From: JBBIJR01 sp037445875
Lineage (GTDB): Bacteria; CLD3; SB21
DNA: 35,286 nucleotides
Reading direction: 5' to 3'
NCBI GenBank assembly: GCA_037445875.1
Contig: JBBIJR010000034.1
Span: 1-35,286, forward strand
Below are positions 27,901 to 34,625 of the stretch, one piece after another; the stretch's first letter is position 1; the number at the start of each line of letters is the position of its first letter. The position numbers and the translations under genes are program-made. Below the pieces are notes generated by a model. It worked only from the letters and a program-made list of their open reading frames with translations, did no database searches and was not told where the DNA came from.

Positions 27901-29136
27901 GCTGAAGTTCGCATAGCCTCCACCGATGACGGAGGAACGTACGCTGGTCCCGGGAGCCGAAACTTCCGGTTTGATCAACAGCGAACCCGTACCGCCGCAA
28001 ATGGAAGGTCCCCGGCTGCTCGTGTTGGCAATCGGATGGTTCGGGTCGTTGCCGTTGAGATTGCCCACCGAGAATACGTTGACGAGCGTTGTGTTGATGT
28101 TCTTGGGAATTGTTATGCTGGAGGCTCCCGGGCCCGCATTGCCGCAGGAGAACACGATGGCAATGCCTGCCGCTTCCACCGCGTCGAAGACCGGCTTGTA
28201 CACGCTGGTCCCGCAGTCCGTCGCGTCCGGGTCGTACCACGAGTTACCGATCGCATCGGGCATATCGGTAATCGTTCCCGGATTGCCGTCCGGGTCCATC
28301 GCCCACTGGAAGGCGGCGATGGAATTGGATGTGTGCGGCGACGTACAGATCGTCTTCGCGGCGATCCATTCCGCACCGAACGCCACGCCGATCGTGTCGC
28401 TGGTCGCCGTGGCCAGTCCGGTCATGATGCCCATCGTGTGCGTGCCGTGATCGTCGCAATCGTTGGGCGTCGTCGTGCCTCCCCCCGGATCGATCCAGGC
28501 CTGCGATGCGGGCACGTGGTTGCCGCGCCACTTGTAGCTCAATGCGGGGTGGGCCACGTCCACACCCGTGTCGATGTTCATGACGATGCGTCCAGCGCCC
28601 GTATAACCTGCCGCCCACATGAGCGGAGCGTTGATCGCGCGAAGGCCCGGTTCCGTTCCTCCCGGCACCACACGCGGGCCAACCATCCGTTCAACGGGCC
28701 GGTCCCAGTCGAGGAAAGCGTCAAGGTCCATGTAACCCACATCGACCCGACGGCTGAGTTCGAGCAGCGCGGACGGAGTGGCGTTGACCACGACCATATT
28801 GATCACCCAGAAACTCTTGAAGGATAGGACCTCCGTGGTGGGTTGCGCATTCAGGTAAGCGAGAAGATCGCCCTGCGTGGATTCCGCCTTTTCCTGCAAA
28901 GCCGTGATCACCCGGAAGGCGCGGTAGTTCATCGACGCCTTTTGCGCATACAGGTCACGGTCCATGGTTTCGATGTCGATCTGGTCGCTCAGCACGACCA
29001 GCGCCTGCACGGGTTCGTTGATCGCCGCGGCCCTGTCCAATTCGTTCTTCAAACGATCCGACAAGATCGCCTGGGCAAACGAAGACGACACTCCAAGCAT
29101 AAGCAACAAGAAACCGTAGCGAATTATCCTCCTCAT
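24928..29136 (-). CDS. Secreted subtilisin-family (S8) protease with T9SS sorting domain
   Basis: A 1402-residue exported serine protease. A signal peptide (about 1-22, ending SSSFAQA) is followed by an inhibitor/propeptide-like region (about 40-150). The catalytic S8 domain has Asp189 in MNIDTGVD, His230 in DDHGTHTMG, oxyanion Asn333 in SCGNAGPG and Ser415 in FSGTSMACPHV. After about residue 480 come fibronectin type III domains, a choice-of-anchor beta domain, a BACON/abnormal-spindle-like domain (MTVTPLTISD...) and a beta-sandwich (FSFYGQTYSQVWVSSNG). The end is a T9SS type A domain: PNFPNPFNPSTVIHY, LLGQEVRTLV, SSGIYIYR. It should be secreted through T9SS and probably degrades protein outside the cell. 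GAAGGTG lies five bases before the ATG. The gene is intact; the 16-base N gap sits 14 bases upstream. Confidence 0.93.
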   Translation of the reverse strand: MRRIIRYGFLLLMLGVSSSFAQAILSDRLKNELDRAAAINEPVQALVVLSDQIDIETMDRDLYAQKASMNYRAFRVITALQEKAESTQGDLLAYLNAQPTTEVLSFKSFWVINMVVVNATPSALLELSRRVDVGYMDLDAFLDWDRPVERMVGPRVVPGGTEPGLRAINAPLMWAAGYTGAGRIVMNIDTGVDVAHPALSYKWRGNHVPASQAWIDPGGGTTTPNDCDDHGTHTMGIMTGLATATSDTIGVAFGAEWIAAKTICTSPHTSNSIAAFQWAMDPDGNPGTITDMPDAIGNSWYDPDATDCGTSVYKPVFDAVEAAGIAIVFSCGNAGPGASSITIPKNINTTLVNVFSVGNLNGNDPNHPIANTSSRGPSICGGTGSLLIKPEVSAPGTSVRSSVIGGGYANFSGTSMACPHVVGAIALLKEAHPNKTGAEIKLALYNTAWEVPADGTPGEDNNYGMGLIDVWAAHLALADPLDPKPVTNASAFSDYTTPTSVLLNWTDPNRFESGDTLINFDIVIFRDTVPVDTVASGVETYTDVGLTDGVSYDYTIHARALPSDSLSQGVGLSAIAGGSPTPGAPAGLTVTGDAANGYVIRWINPNTQADGTILDDFAGIRVYRNGGLIGTLVRAATDTARMDSTNDNPGAGLFSYYVTAIDNESTVHESDPSNTGLTPLSVPFSDEFPVSGSPNPGIWIATNVVVDDRAVDEPSPPYSLNLNGSPTGGGDVCETLPMDLTSMGGTGLTLAYYWQPRGTGDTPETADSLIVEFLNDQGQWMPARRYPGSSTAVFTLEAVSVDGVGAGTGTFFFNGFKFRFRSKGTTGASDDWFVDDVFFGVPSGAPMMTVTPLTISDTVLTGLVDTTSYAFTIANANPFGSPLNFTVASDTAAGWLTIAPLSGSVGANGEQAIELHVDFSTATAGVYSAELVITGNDTTNAADTVVVTFIVNDSPTIAVAPDTLMFSLLIDQVDSSTYTIYNTGAGPLIVTEIEASEISSPLSYPLFVQDQRVTPSISKGEQEPVHDPIVEGQGGPDPFGYKWIDSDEPGGPTYMWNDISGTGTQVAGWVATGTYDPRDEGYAGPFNLGFSFSFYGQTYSQVWVSSNGLLELISPTATNIFTNAAIPSSAYPNAIICPFWDDLDGSTGGTVHYEAMAGKFVIQFTNWPRYSTTGSALTFQIVLHSTGKIEYFYNTMTSTTLNSATVGIENGDGTIGTQIAYNAAYVHDNLAVRISRGATWLTQSPTSGVVAAGDSLLITARVDAADLVEGTYIASVRIFSNDPAQSVLEKPVVRLDVTDILGIERELALPTTYALHPNFPNPFNPSTVIHYQLPVSAAVSLKVYNLLGQEVRTLVSDAQTAGFKKVVWDGRNNAGQSVSSGIYIYRLKAPGFVKSRKMMLLK

Positions 29137-29150
29137 CGCTACACCTTCGG

Positions 29151-29166
29151 NNNNNNNNNNNNNNNN
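29151..29166. other. Assembly gap (16 N)
   Basis: Sixteen undefined bases. The true length is unknown, so the leader of the S8 protease gene and its link to the promoter at 29294-29322 are not proven to be contiguous. Confidence 0.98.
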
Positions 29167-29293
29167 AAGTTAATGATGTGATAGAAGGCCGGGTCGGGGT
29201 ACCCGGTGGGAATGAAGAATTAGCTAAAGGTGACCGATTCCGAGTTGGTAGTGGACGTATCCGTCGCTTCTATAGAAAAGAACCAACAGTTTT

Positions 29294-29322
29294 AGTATCA
29301 GAAAACAGGAGTGTAATGTCAA
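29294..29322 (-). promoter_or_regulatory. Sigma-70-like promoter, probably of the S8 protease gene
   Basis: Minus strand: a perfect TTGACA (29322-29317), a 17-base spacer and GATACT (29299-29294, four of six consensus). Transcription would start near 29287, leaving a leader of about 150 bases plus the unknown gap before the ATG at 29136. The leader contains the CCGGGT/ACCCGG hairpin. This is the best promoter-like sequence in the window. Confidence 0.5.
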
Positions 29323-29427
29323 CCTTTTTTTGGCGGAAGGATGGAGCTGGCTAGCGGACAAATCCTCAAGTATTCGGCTACTCGCCCGGTTGCGCCTTTC
29401 ATTTGATAATTGTTCATTGCTTATTGC

Positions 29428-30741
29428 TCATGGAATGAGCTCTTTCCACCACGATGTTGCCCGCTCCTTCAACTCTCCGCCCCACTGCGTAGGATCGGCT
29501 GCCTGTAACAGAGCGTGGTGGTTGTGCTGCACGCCCTCGGCCGTTCTCATCAGGTTCTGTCCCGATTCGCTTTTTTCCAGTTGCTCAAACCATCCGGTCT
29601 CCTTCAGGATGGTCTTCAGGTAGCCGATCATCATCCGGGCCACAAACACCTTGTCCGAAATGCTCGTCAGAGCTCTTTCCGAATCACGTTCCTTCAGATA
29701 CCCAATGGCCTGTCGGAGTAGTTGCTTCTCGTCTTCGTCGAACATTGGGCTGACGGCCAGTTTCTCCAGATACGCGACAGCCTCCTCCGGCCGGTCCTTT
29801 TTCAGGCTCACGTAGGTACCGATCAACCACACACCTTCGTTTTCGATGCCGAGAAGCCGCGCGTCGATCAGAAAGGCCTCGAAATCCTCGACGGCCTCTT
29901 CCTCTTTTCCGATCTGACGCCGGGTAAGGCCGCGAAGCAGCACACCCGGAGCATGATACCACGCATACAGCGTGTCCCCGGACGCGTGTGCAGCCGATCC
30001 AAATGTCTTCATACCCTCCAGTTCGTCACGGCGTCGCTCCAGCGTCTCCAGATAACGGGTGAACTCCTCCTCCGCCATGTACGGCCAGTGCTCGGAGACG
30101 AAGGTTGCGCCTCGGAGGAGGTAGGCCAGCAGTTGGAGCGAGGGATCGGAAAGGCCAGCCGGTTCGATCTCGGACAATTCGTACGTGCGGAACGAACGAG
30201 GCGCGACGCGGCTGCCCGTCCACAAAGCACACAAGAAAAGATGTTCGTAGTCGCCGTTGTACCACGACAGGCCTGACTTCACGGGATTCGAGCCGTTGGC
30301 CGTGAGGATGACCTCGAGCACCGTTGGATAACGGTCCTCGTCGATCTTCCTCAGTTCGTTCTTGAGTTCGTACAGTTCCTTCGCCGCGCGGGCGTACAGT
30401 ACCACATCCTCCACCGACACCGGAACGCGCCGGTACGAGACGTCGTTGAGAAGCCGAAGGGTAAGGAAATAGACTCTGGTGGCGTGGAATTCCGGACGCG
30501 AGCTCTTCATGATCTCATCGAAACGCTCTTCGGTCATGTTCGTGTCCGCCAGCGCGGCCGAGGGCATGCCGCGCAGAGCCACTTTCAAGCCACGATAGAT
30601 CAGCGTCTCTGGACTCTCGAGCGACTCGCGAAGTTCCCGGCGCTCTTTTTCGATCGGCGATTCGCACGCACTCACGACAGCGACGGCCAGAACCGCCGCG
30701 AGTATGCGAAGCGGAAGGCCTGTTCGACGATACGCGTTCAT
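29428..30741 (-). CDS. Helical-repeat (TPR-like) lipoprotein
   Basis: A 437-residue lipoprotein from the ATG at 30741, chosen because GGAGG (30751-30747) lies five bases upstream and a signal peptide follows; a longer frame to 30846 lies inside the flavin reductase gene. The signal (LRILAAVLAVAVVSAC) ends in a lipobox with Cys26. The rest is rich in alpha-helical segments, with paired helices such as EEEAVEDFEAFLIDARL and RPEEAVAYLEKLAV resembling tetratricopeptide repeats. No named family recognised. TPR-like lipoproteins often act as scaffolds in the cell envelope. The gene begins one base after the flavin reductase stop, so the two are cotranscribed. Function unknown. Confidence 0.75.
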   Translation of the reverse strand: MNAYRRTGLPLRILAAVLAVAVVSACESPIEKERRELRESLESPETLIYRGLKVALRGMPSAALADTNMTEERFDEIMKSSRPEFHATRVYFLTLRLLNDVSYRRVPVSVEDVVLYARAAKELYELKNELRKIDEDRYPTVLEVILTANGSNPVKSGLSWYNGDYEHLFLCALWTGSRVAPRSFRTYELSEIEPAGLSDPSLQLLAYLLRGATFVSEHWPYMAEEEFTRYLETLERRRDELEGMKTFGSAAHASGDTLYAWYHAPGVLLRGLTRRQIGKEEEAVEDFEAFLIDARLLGIENEGVWLIGTYVSLKKDRPEEAVAYLEKLAVSPMFDEDEKQLLRQAIGYLKERDSERALTSISDKVFVARMMIGYLKTILKETGWFEQLEKSESGQNLMRTAEGVQHNHHALLQAADPTQWGGELKERATSWWKELIP

Positions 30742-30742
30742 G

Positions 30743-31237
30743 TCATCCTCCGTAGCTCCATCCTGTGTCGCGAAGCAGGATGGGCATGGCTGCCCCGTCG
30801 CGCACACCGGCATGGACGATGCGGGCGATGACCACCGTGTGGTCACCCAGCTCGACTCGGGTCTGTTCCTCGCACTCCAGGTAAGCGGGGGCTTCGAGGA
30901 ACACCGGCGCTCCGGTGGCCCCTATCTCAAAAGCGTGCCCGTTCATCGTGTGGCCGTTCACTTCGATCTGTTTGAAGAACCGGCCCGCCATCGGTTTCTG
31001 GTCGTCGCGCAGAATATTAAGTACGAACACGCCGCTTTGTTTGACGGCCTTGTGCGTCCAACTGTCGCGGCGCAGGGCCACCATGACCAGCGGCGGCTCG
31101 AACGACGCCTGAGAGACCCACGTGACGGTCGCCGCGGCGTACGGCATGGTTTCGGTGGGATCGGTGGAACGGGACGTCAGGATGAACAGTCCGTACTGGA
31201 ACATGCGCAGCGCGCGCTTCTTATCTTCTGTATTCAT
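30743..31237 (-). CDS. Flavin reductase-like protein (FMN-binding split barrel)
   Basis: A 164-residue protein with the flavin reductase-like split-barrel fold. Seen: an N-terminal helix then GLFILTSRS, AAATVTWVSQASFEPPLVMVAL (the strand-loop-strand that cradles FMN), SGVFVLNILRDDQ, and LECEEQTRVELGDHTVVIARI. Family members bind FMN and either reduce it with NAD(P)H for a partner oxygenase or act as small oxidoreductases. Nothing nearby is an obvious partner. It is followed directly by the lipoprotein gene and lies 131 bases after the cysteine desulfurase gene. Substrate not known. Confidence 0.83.
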   Translation of the reverse strand: MNTEDKKRALRMFQYGLFILTSRSTDPTETMPYAAATVTWVSQASFEPPLVMVALRRDSWTHKAVKQSGVFVLNILRDDQKPMAGRFFKQIEVNGHTMNGHAFEIGATGAPVFLEAPAYLECEEQTRVELGDHTVVIARIVHAGVRDGAAMPILLRDTGWSYGG

Positions 31238-31368
31238 GTCAATCTCGTTTCAAGAGTTCTTGTGGTCATTTTCCGGGTGATGCGTCATCTCGACCTGCGA
31301 AGCCGTTCCCCGGAACCGCTGGCCGAGTGTGATCGAAGTGAGCGTATCGAGGCGAACTTTTTTCGTAA

Positions 31369-32559
31369 TCAGACGAACTTGTTTTTGAGCTTTCGCACAA
31401 CATCGATGACCCGTTCCGCCGCCCGGTCGATCTCCTCCACCGTATTGAATCGTCCCACACCAAAACGCAGCGAGGCCAGCATCAATTCCCTGTCCAGGCC
31501 CATGGCCTGCAGCACGTGCGACGGTTCCGGTGAAGCGCTCGTGCAGGCCGATCCGGTCGAGACCGCGATGTCCTTCAGGGCCAGAATCAGCCCTTCCCCG
31601 TCCACGTGAGGAAAACTCACATTCAGGTTGTTCGGCAGGCGCGCGCAAGGCATGAAAGGCCCGTCACACTCTTCGAAGGCCGGGCCGTTCAGATGCAGGT
31701 CCGGAAGCGCATCGTCAAGTAAGCGGAAGAGCCGGTTCCTCAGCGCGGCCGTGTGACGGAAGTCCTTTTCCATCTCTTGGCGGCACAGTTCAGCGGCGCG
31801 GCCCATGCCCACGATGGCGGGCACGTTCAGCGTTCCCGAACGCATACCGTTTTCGTGGCCGCCTCCGTCCATCTGGGCCACGAGGCGCACACGCGGTTGG
31901 CGCCTCCGCACGAACAGCGCGCCCACACCCTTGGGTCCGTATATCTTGTGGCCCGAAAGGGACGCCAGGTCGAGGTTGAGCTCGTCGGCATCCACCGGGA
32001 TCTTGCCGGCCGCCTGGGCGATGTCGCTGTGCATCAGGATGCCGCGCTCTCGTGCGATCGCCCCGATCTCGCGAACGGCGTTGATCGTTCCGACCTCATT
32101 ATTGGCCAGCATCACCGACACAAGCACCGTGTCCGACTGGATCGCCTGCTTCAACGCCTCTGGATCCACGGACGCGTCGGGACGCACCGAAACGTACGCA
32201 ACGCGCGCGCCGAGCTGTTCGAGATGGCGGCATGTATCGAGGACCGCCTTGTGTTCCGTCGCACACGTGATGAAGTGCCGCCCTTTAGAGCCGTACGCTT
32301 CGAACACGCCTTTCAGCGCGAGATTGATCGCTTCGGTGGCGCCGCTGGTGAACACGATCTCCCGTGCATCCGCGCCGATCAAGTCGGCGATCTGTTTCCG
32401 TGCGATCTCGACGGCAGCCTCCGCCTCCCATCCAAACGGGTGGGTCTTACTGGCCGCATTGCCGAACCGCTCGTTAAAATACGGCAGCATCGCATCCAAC
32501 ACGCGCGGATCAACCGGCGTGGTCGCGTGGTGGTCGAGATAGATTCGGTTCGTCAGCAC
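31369..32559 (-). CDS. Cysteine desulfurase (NifS/IscS family)
   Basis: A 396-residue PLP enzyme that removes sulfur from cysteine for Fe-S clusters or thiolated molecules. Seen: YLDHHATTPVD at the N-terminus, His103 (ATEHKAVLD), Lys205 in LSGHKIYGPKG as the PLP lysine, and Cys339 in STGSACTSAS as the sulfur-carrying residue, in a group I-type loop. DGGGHENGMRSGT is also a family hallmark. All key residues are intact. Start is a GTG at 32559 with no strong ribosome site. No IscU or tRNA-thiolation gene is next to it here, so whether it is IscS, NifS or a MnmA partner is undecided. The nearby pyruvate:ferredoxin oxidoreductase is an Fe-S enzyme that would need such sulfur. Confidence 0.9.
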   Translation of the reverse strand: MLTNRIYLDHHATTPVDPRVLDAMLPYFNERFGNAASKTHPFGWEAEAAVEIARKQIADLIGADAREIVFTSGATEAINLALKGVFEAYGSKGRHFITCATEHKAVLDTCRHLEQLGARVAYVSVRPDASVDPEALKQAIQSDTVLVSVMLANNEVGTINAVREIGAIARERGILMHSDIAQAAGKIPVDADELNLDLASLSGHKIYGPKGVGALFVRRRQPRVRLVAQMDGGGHENGMRSGTLNVPAIVGMGRAAELCRQEMEKDFRHTAALRNRLFRLLDDALPDLHLNGPAFEECDGPFMPCARLPNNLNVSFPHVDGEGLILALKDIAVSTGSACTSASPEPSHVLQAMGLDRELMLASLRFGVGRFNTVEEIDRAAERVIDVVRKLKNKFV

Positions 32560-32572
32560 GTCTTTAATTTAC

Positions 32573-32608
32573 AATTATGAATTATGAATTCATAATCCTT
32601 AATTCTCC
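32573..32608. repeat. AT-rich palindromic tract
   Basis: Contains two AATTATG units and the perfect 16-base palindrome ATTATGAATTCATAAT (32581-32596), then AATTCTCC. Such tracts stand out against the GC-rich surroundings. It lies between the terminator of the dihydroorotate dehydrogenase-like gene and the start of the cysteine desulfurase gene, so it could form part of that gene's leader. Confidence 0.6.
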
Positions 32609-32620
32609 ATTCATCCCAAC

Positions 32621-32647
32621 AAAAAAAGCGCCCATCCGAGCGCCTTC
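32621..32647 (-). terminator. Rho-independent terminator after the dihydroorotate dehydrogenase-like gene
   Basis: Minus strand: AGGCGCTC, GGAT loop, GGGCGCTT followed by a run of T bases. Eight-base stem with two G-T pairs and a clean T-tract, 26 bases after the stop at 32673. It probably ends the nifJ transcript. Confidence 0.8.
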
Positions 32648-32672
32648 TTTGTTTCAGAGTCTGCGTGACCCG

Positions 32673-33686
32673 TTACGTATGATACTTCAAGTCGTTCGTA
32701 AGCGTATACCCCGTGAGCGCGCGCATGTAGTTGGCCCGTTCGAATTCGGAGGGATGCTCGCACGATTTCTGGCTCATGCTCCCGATCATCTGGCCGACCG
32801 ATTCGTATTCATGTTCCTCCATCCATCGTCTCAGGTCGGCTACGATCTCCGCGATCTTGCCGATGCCGTGCTTGAGAAGGACGGAACAGAGCATGGTCAC
32901 GTTCGCCCCGGCCATCAGCATTTTGAGTACGTCCTCCGCCGTGTGAATACCCGTTGTCGCCGCCAGACTCGCCTGGATCCGCCCGTGCAGGATCGCGACC
33001 CAGCGAAGCGGCAGCCGCATCTCGGACGGATGGCTGAGAATGACGTTGGGAGCGACCTCGAGCGACTCGAGGTTGATGTCGGGCTGGTAAAAGCGATTAA
33101 AGAGCACCAACGCGTCGGCGCCGGCTTCGTCGAGCTTTCGCGCAAAGTGGGCAAAGGAGGTAAAATATGGGCTCAACTTGACGGCCACCGGGATCTTGAG
33201 GTTCTTGATGGAGCGGACAACGCCCACATACCGCTCCTCCAACTGCTCCGACGTTTTGTCGAAGTCGGCGGCGATGTAGTACATGTTCAACTCGATGCCG
33301 TCCACGCCCGTTTGCTGAATGCGCCGCGCGTATTCGAGCCATCCGTTCTGCGAAGAGCCGTTGATCGAGGCGAAGATCGGGATCCGAACGGCCTCCTTCA
33401 CCCGTCGGAGATGTTCGAGGTACTGCTCGGGGCCGTGGTTGTAGGTGTACATCTCCGGGAAATAGCTGTGCGCTTCCGCGTAGCTTTCGGCGCCGTGCGT
33501 GGTATGATAATAGAGCTCGAGGGCCTCGTGATGAATTTGTTCCTCGAAAAGAGAGTACATGACCACGGCGCCCGCGCCGGCGTCCTCCATCCGCTTGACG
33601 TGATCGATCTCCCGCGACAGGGGCGACGCGGACGGGACCAACGGACTCTTGAGCGTCAGTCCCATGTATCGGGTGGTTAAGTCCAT
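32673..33686 (-). CDS. Dihydroorotate dehydrogenase-like flavoprotein
   Basis: A 337-residue FMN-binding TIM barrel related to dihydroorotate dehydrogenase. Seen: LTLKSPLVPSASPLS at the N-terminus, IPIFASINGSS, VDGIELNMYY, IPVAVKLSPYFT with the Lys that contacts FMN, ALVLFNRFYQPD and TTGIHTAEDVLKMLMAGA. Proteins of this group are commonly encoded beside pyruvate:ferredoxin oxidoreductase, and here nifJ is two genes upstream, so a redox role with the ferredoxin system is more likely than pyrimidine synthesis; this is inference. The start at 33686 has AGGAGGAGG just upstream, and a terminator follows. The C-terminus is longer than in true PyrD and helical. Confidence 0.85.
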   Translation of the reverse strand: MDLTTRYMGLTLKSPLVPSASPLSREIDHVKRMEDAGAGAVVMYSLFEEQIHHEALELYYHTTHGAESYAEAHSYFPEMYTYNHGPEQYLEHLRRVKEAVRIPIFASINGSSQNGWLEYARRIQQTGVDGIELNMYYIAADFDKTSEQLEERYVGVVRSIKNLKIPVAVKLSPYFTSFAHFARKLDEAGADALVLFNRFYQPDINLESLEVAPNVILSHPSEMRLPLRWVAILHGRIQASLAATTGIHTAEDVLKMLMAGANVTMLCSVLLKHGIGKIAEIVADLRRWMEEHEYESVGQMIGSMSQKSCEHPSEFERANYMRALTGYTLTNDLKYHT

Positions 33687-33814
33687 ACCTCCTCCTTGCT
33701 ATGGCATGGCTTCTATGAAAGGCACTGAGTTTATCACGACCTGCATTTCCTCGTCGTAAACGCCCGCATCGATACGCGTCGCCACTTTGTGAACGGCTGC
33801 GGCCCGGAGACGTC

Positions 33815-33839
33815 GACGAACCGGAGGGGTTCGACTACC
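33815..33839. repeat. Hairpin repeat, copy 1
   Basis: GACGAACCGGAGGGGTTCGACTACC; the CGAACC/GGTTCG arms can pair around a short loop. It matches copy 2 at both ends with a different loop, as expected of a mobile or folded element in noncoding DNA. Confidence 0.65.
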
Positions 33840-33864
33840 GGACCGGGGCGGACGAACCGTGGTT

Positions 33865-33890
33865 GACGAACCCTGAAGGGTTCGGCTACC
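33865..33890. repeat. Hairpin repeat, copy 2
   Basis: GACGAACCCTGAAGGG followed by TTCGGCTACC; stem CGAACCC/GGGTTCG with a TGAA loop. It lies 25 bases after copy 1. A third partial GACGAACC is at 33851-33858. Confidence 0.65.
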
Positions 33891-33907
33891 ATTCCTGGTG
33901 CTTCGGA

Positions 33908-34618
33908 TCACGGCTCAAAGACCTTCTCGAGTTCCTGATACCGCGCATGCACGGAATCGACCGCGGCGAATAGGCGGCGGGCGTCCACGGACGACGCTTC
34001 CTGCTCCAGCCCGGTCACGGATTCCGACAGAGCCGCGCGCGCAGCCTCAAACGCCTTTTGCCTGTCCTTCAGGCGGTCCGGGAGGGCAACGGACTGAATG
34101 CGCTCCGCGGCTTGCTTCAACCTCGGAACCGAAGCACGGATCTTCTCGACGTCCTGGTCCGGCCTGTAGTAGTGATACACCAAATACAGGACCTGGTGGA
34201 ATGCGTCCACTTCCTTGAGAGGCGGTCGAATGATCCGCACCAACGATTCGAACTGACTGTGCAATTGCTCGGCTGCGGACATCATGGCTGTTTCATCGTT
34301 GTTCTCCGCCGCGCGCCGGAATTCCGCGACCACGACCTCCATCACTCGCAGCCGGGCGTTCCACTCCGTTTTCTTGTCTCGAAGGATGCCGGGCAATTCG
34401 GCATTCATCAAAACGCCGCTGCGCTCCTCGATCTCGGGCAGCAGCGTCCTCATCAACGCGTAGTCCTTGTTGGGCCAGGCCTCGTGCCACAGGCGATACA
34501 TGACGGCGTGGAACCGGTCCAGCTCCGGGACCTTCGCCTGCGTCTCATGCTCGTCGGTTTGCGCGTGCGCGCCGGCGCTCAGGGCGGCGGCGATCAGGAT
34601 GGCAATGACTATTCTCAT
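33908..34618 (-). CDS. Exported protein with two gapless 104-residue histidine-motif repeats
   Basis: A 236-residue exported protein. The ATG at 34618 is preferred because a signal peptide (MRIVIAILIAAALSAGAHA) follows; a longer frame to 34738 lies inside nifJ. The mature protein is nearly all helix and is a tandem duplication: residues 32-130 match 136-234 at a constant offset of 104 with no gap. Conserved pairs include His37/141, Tyr41/145, His45/149, Pro49/153, Asp52/156, Pro61/165, Leu-Pro 75-76/179-180 and His120/224. The H-x3-Y-x3-H spacing puts these residues on one helix face, with a further His in the last helix, as in small metal- or haem-binding helical bundles. No known family recognised. 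The gene starts seven bases after the nifJ stop, implying cotranscription with it. Confidence 0.8.
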   Translation of the reverse strand: MRIVIAILIAAALSAGAHAQTDEHETQAKVPELDRFHAVMYRLWHEAWPNKDYALMRTLLPEIEERSGVLMNAELPGILRDKKTEWNARLRVMEVVVAEFRRAAENNDETAMMSAAEQLHSQFESLVRIIRPPLKEVDAFHQVLYLVYHYYRPDQDVEKIRASVPRLKQAAERIQSVALPDRLKDRQKAFEAARAALSESVTGLEQEASSVDARRLFAAVDSVHARYQELEKVFEP

Positions 34619-34625
34619 CCGCTTT

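Larger units (their letters stand above)
29137..29427. other. Intergenic region with N gap, promoter and AT-rich segment
   Basis: No recognised gene. It holds the assembly gap (29151-29166), a hairpin-forming CCGGGT/ACCCGG inverted repeat (29189-29206), an unassigned plus-strand open frame running from the gap to a TAG at 29352-29354, a probable minus-strand promoter, and an AT-rich repetitive tract at 29398-29430. The sequence is clearly more AT-rich than the neighbouring genes. Confidence 0.6.
33687..33907. other. Intergenic spacer with hairpin repeats
   Basis: About 220 bases between the histidine-repeat gene and the dihydroorotate dehydrogenase-like gene. It holds two copies of a hairpin repeat (33815-33839 and 33865-33890) and the ribosome site of the downstream gene. 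A 70-codon minus-strand frame here is made largely of the repeats and I do not accept it as a gene. Confidence 0.6.

Noticed and set aside
25456..28827. Two plus-strand frames of over 500 codons opposite the S8 protease
   Set aside because: Arg/Val/Asp-rich antisense translations; the minus strand has an intact catalytic triad and sorting domain.
33699..33911. 70-codon minus-strand frame in the nifJ-operon spacer
   Set aside because: Most of it is translated from the two hairpin repeats; no ribosome site and no recognisable protein.
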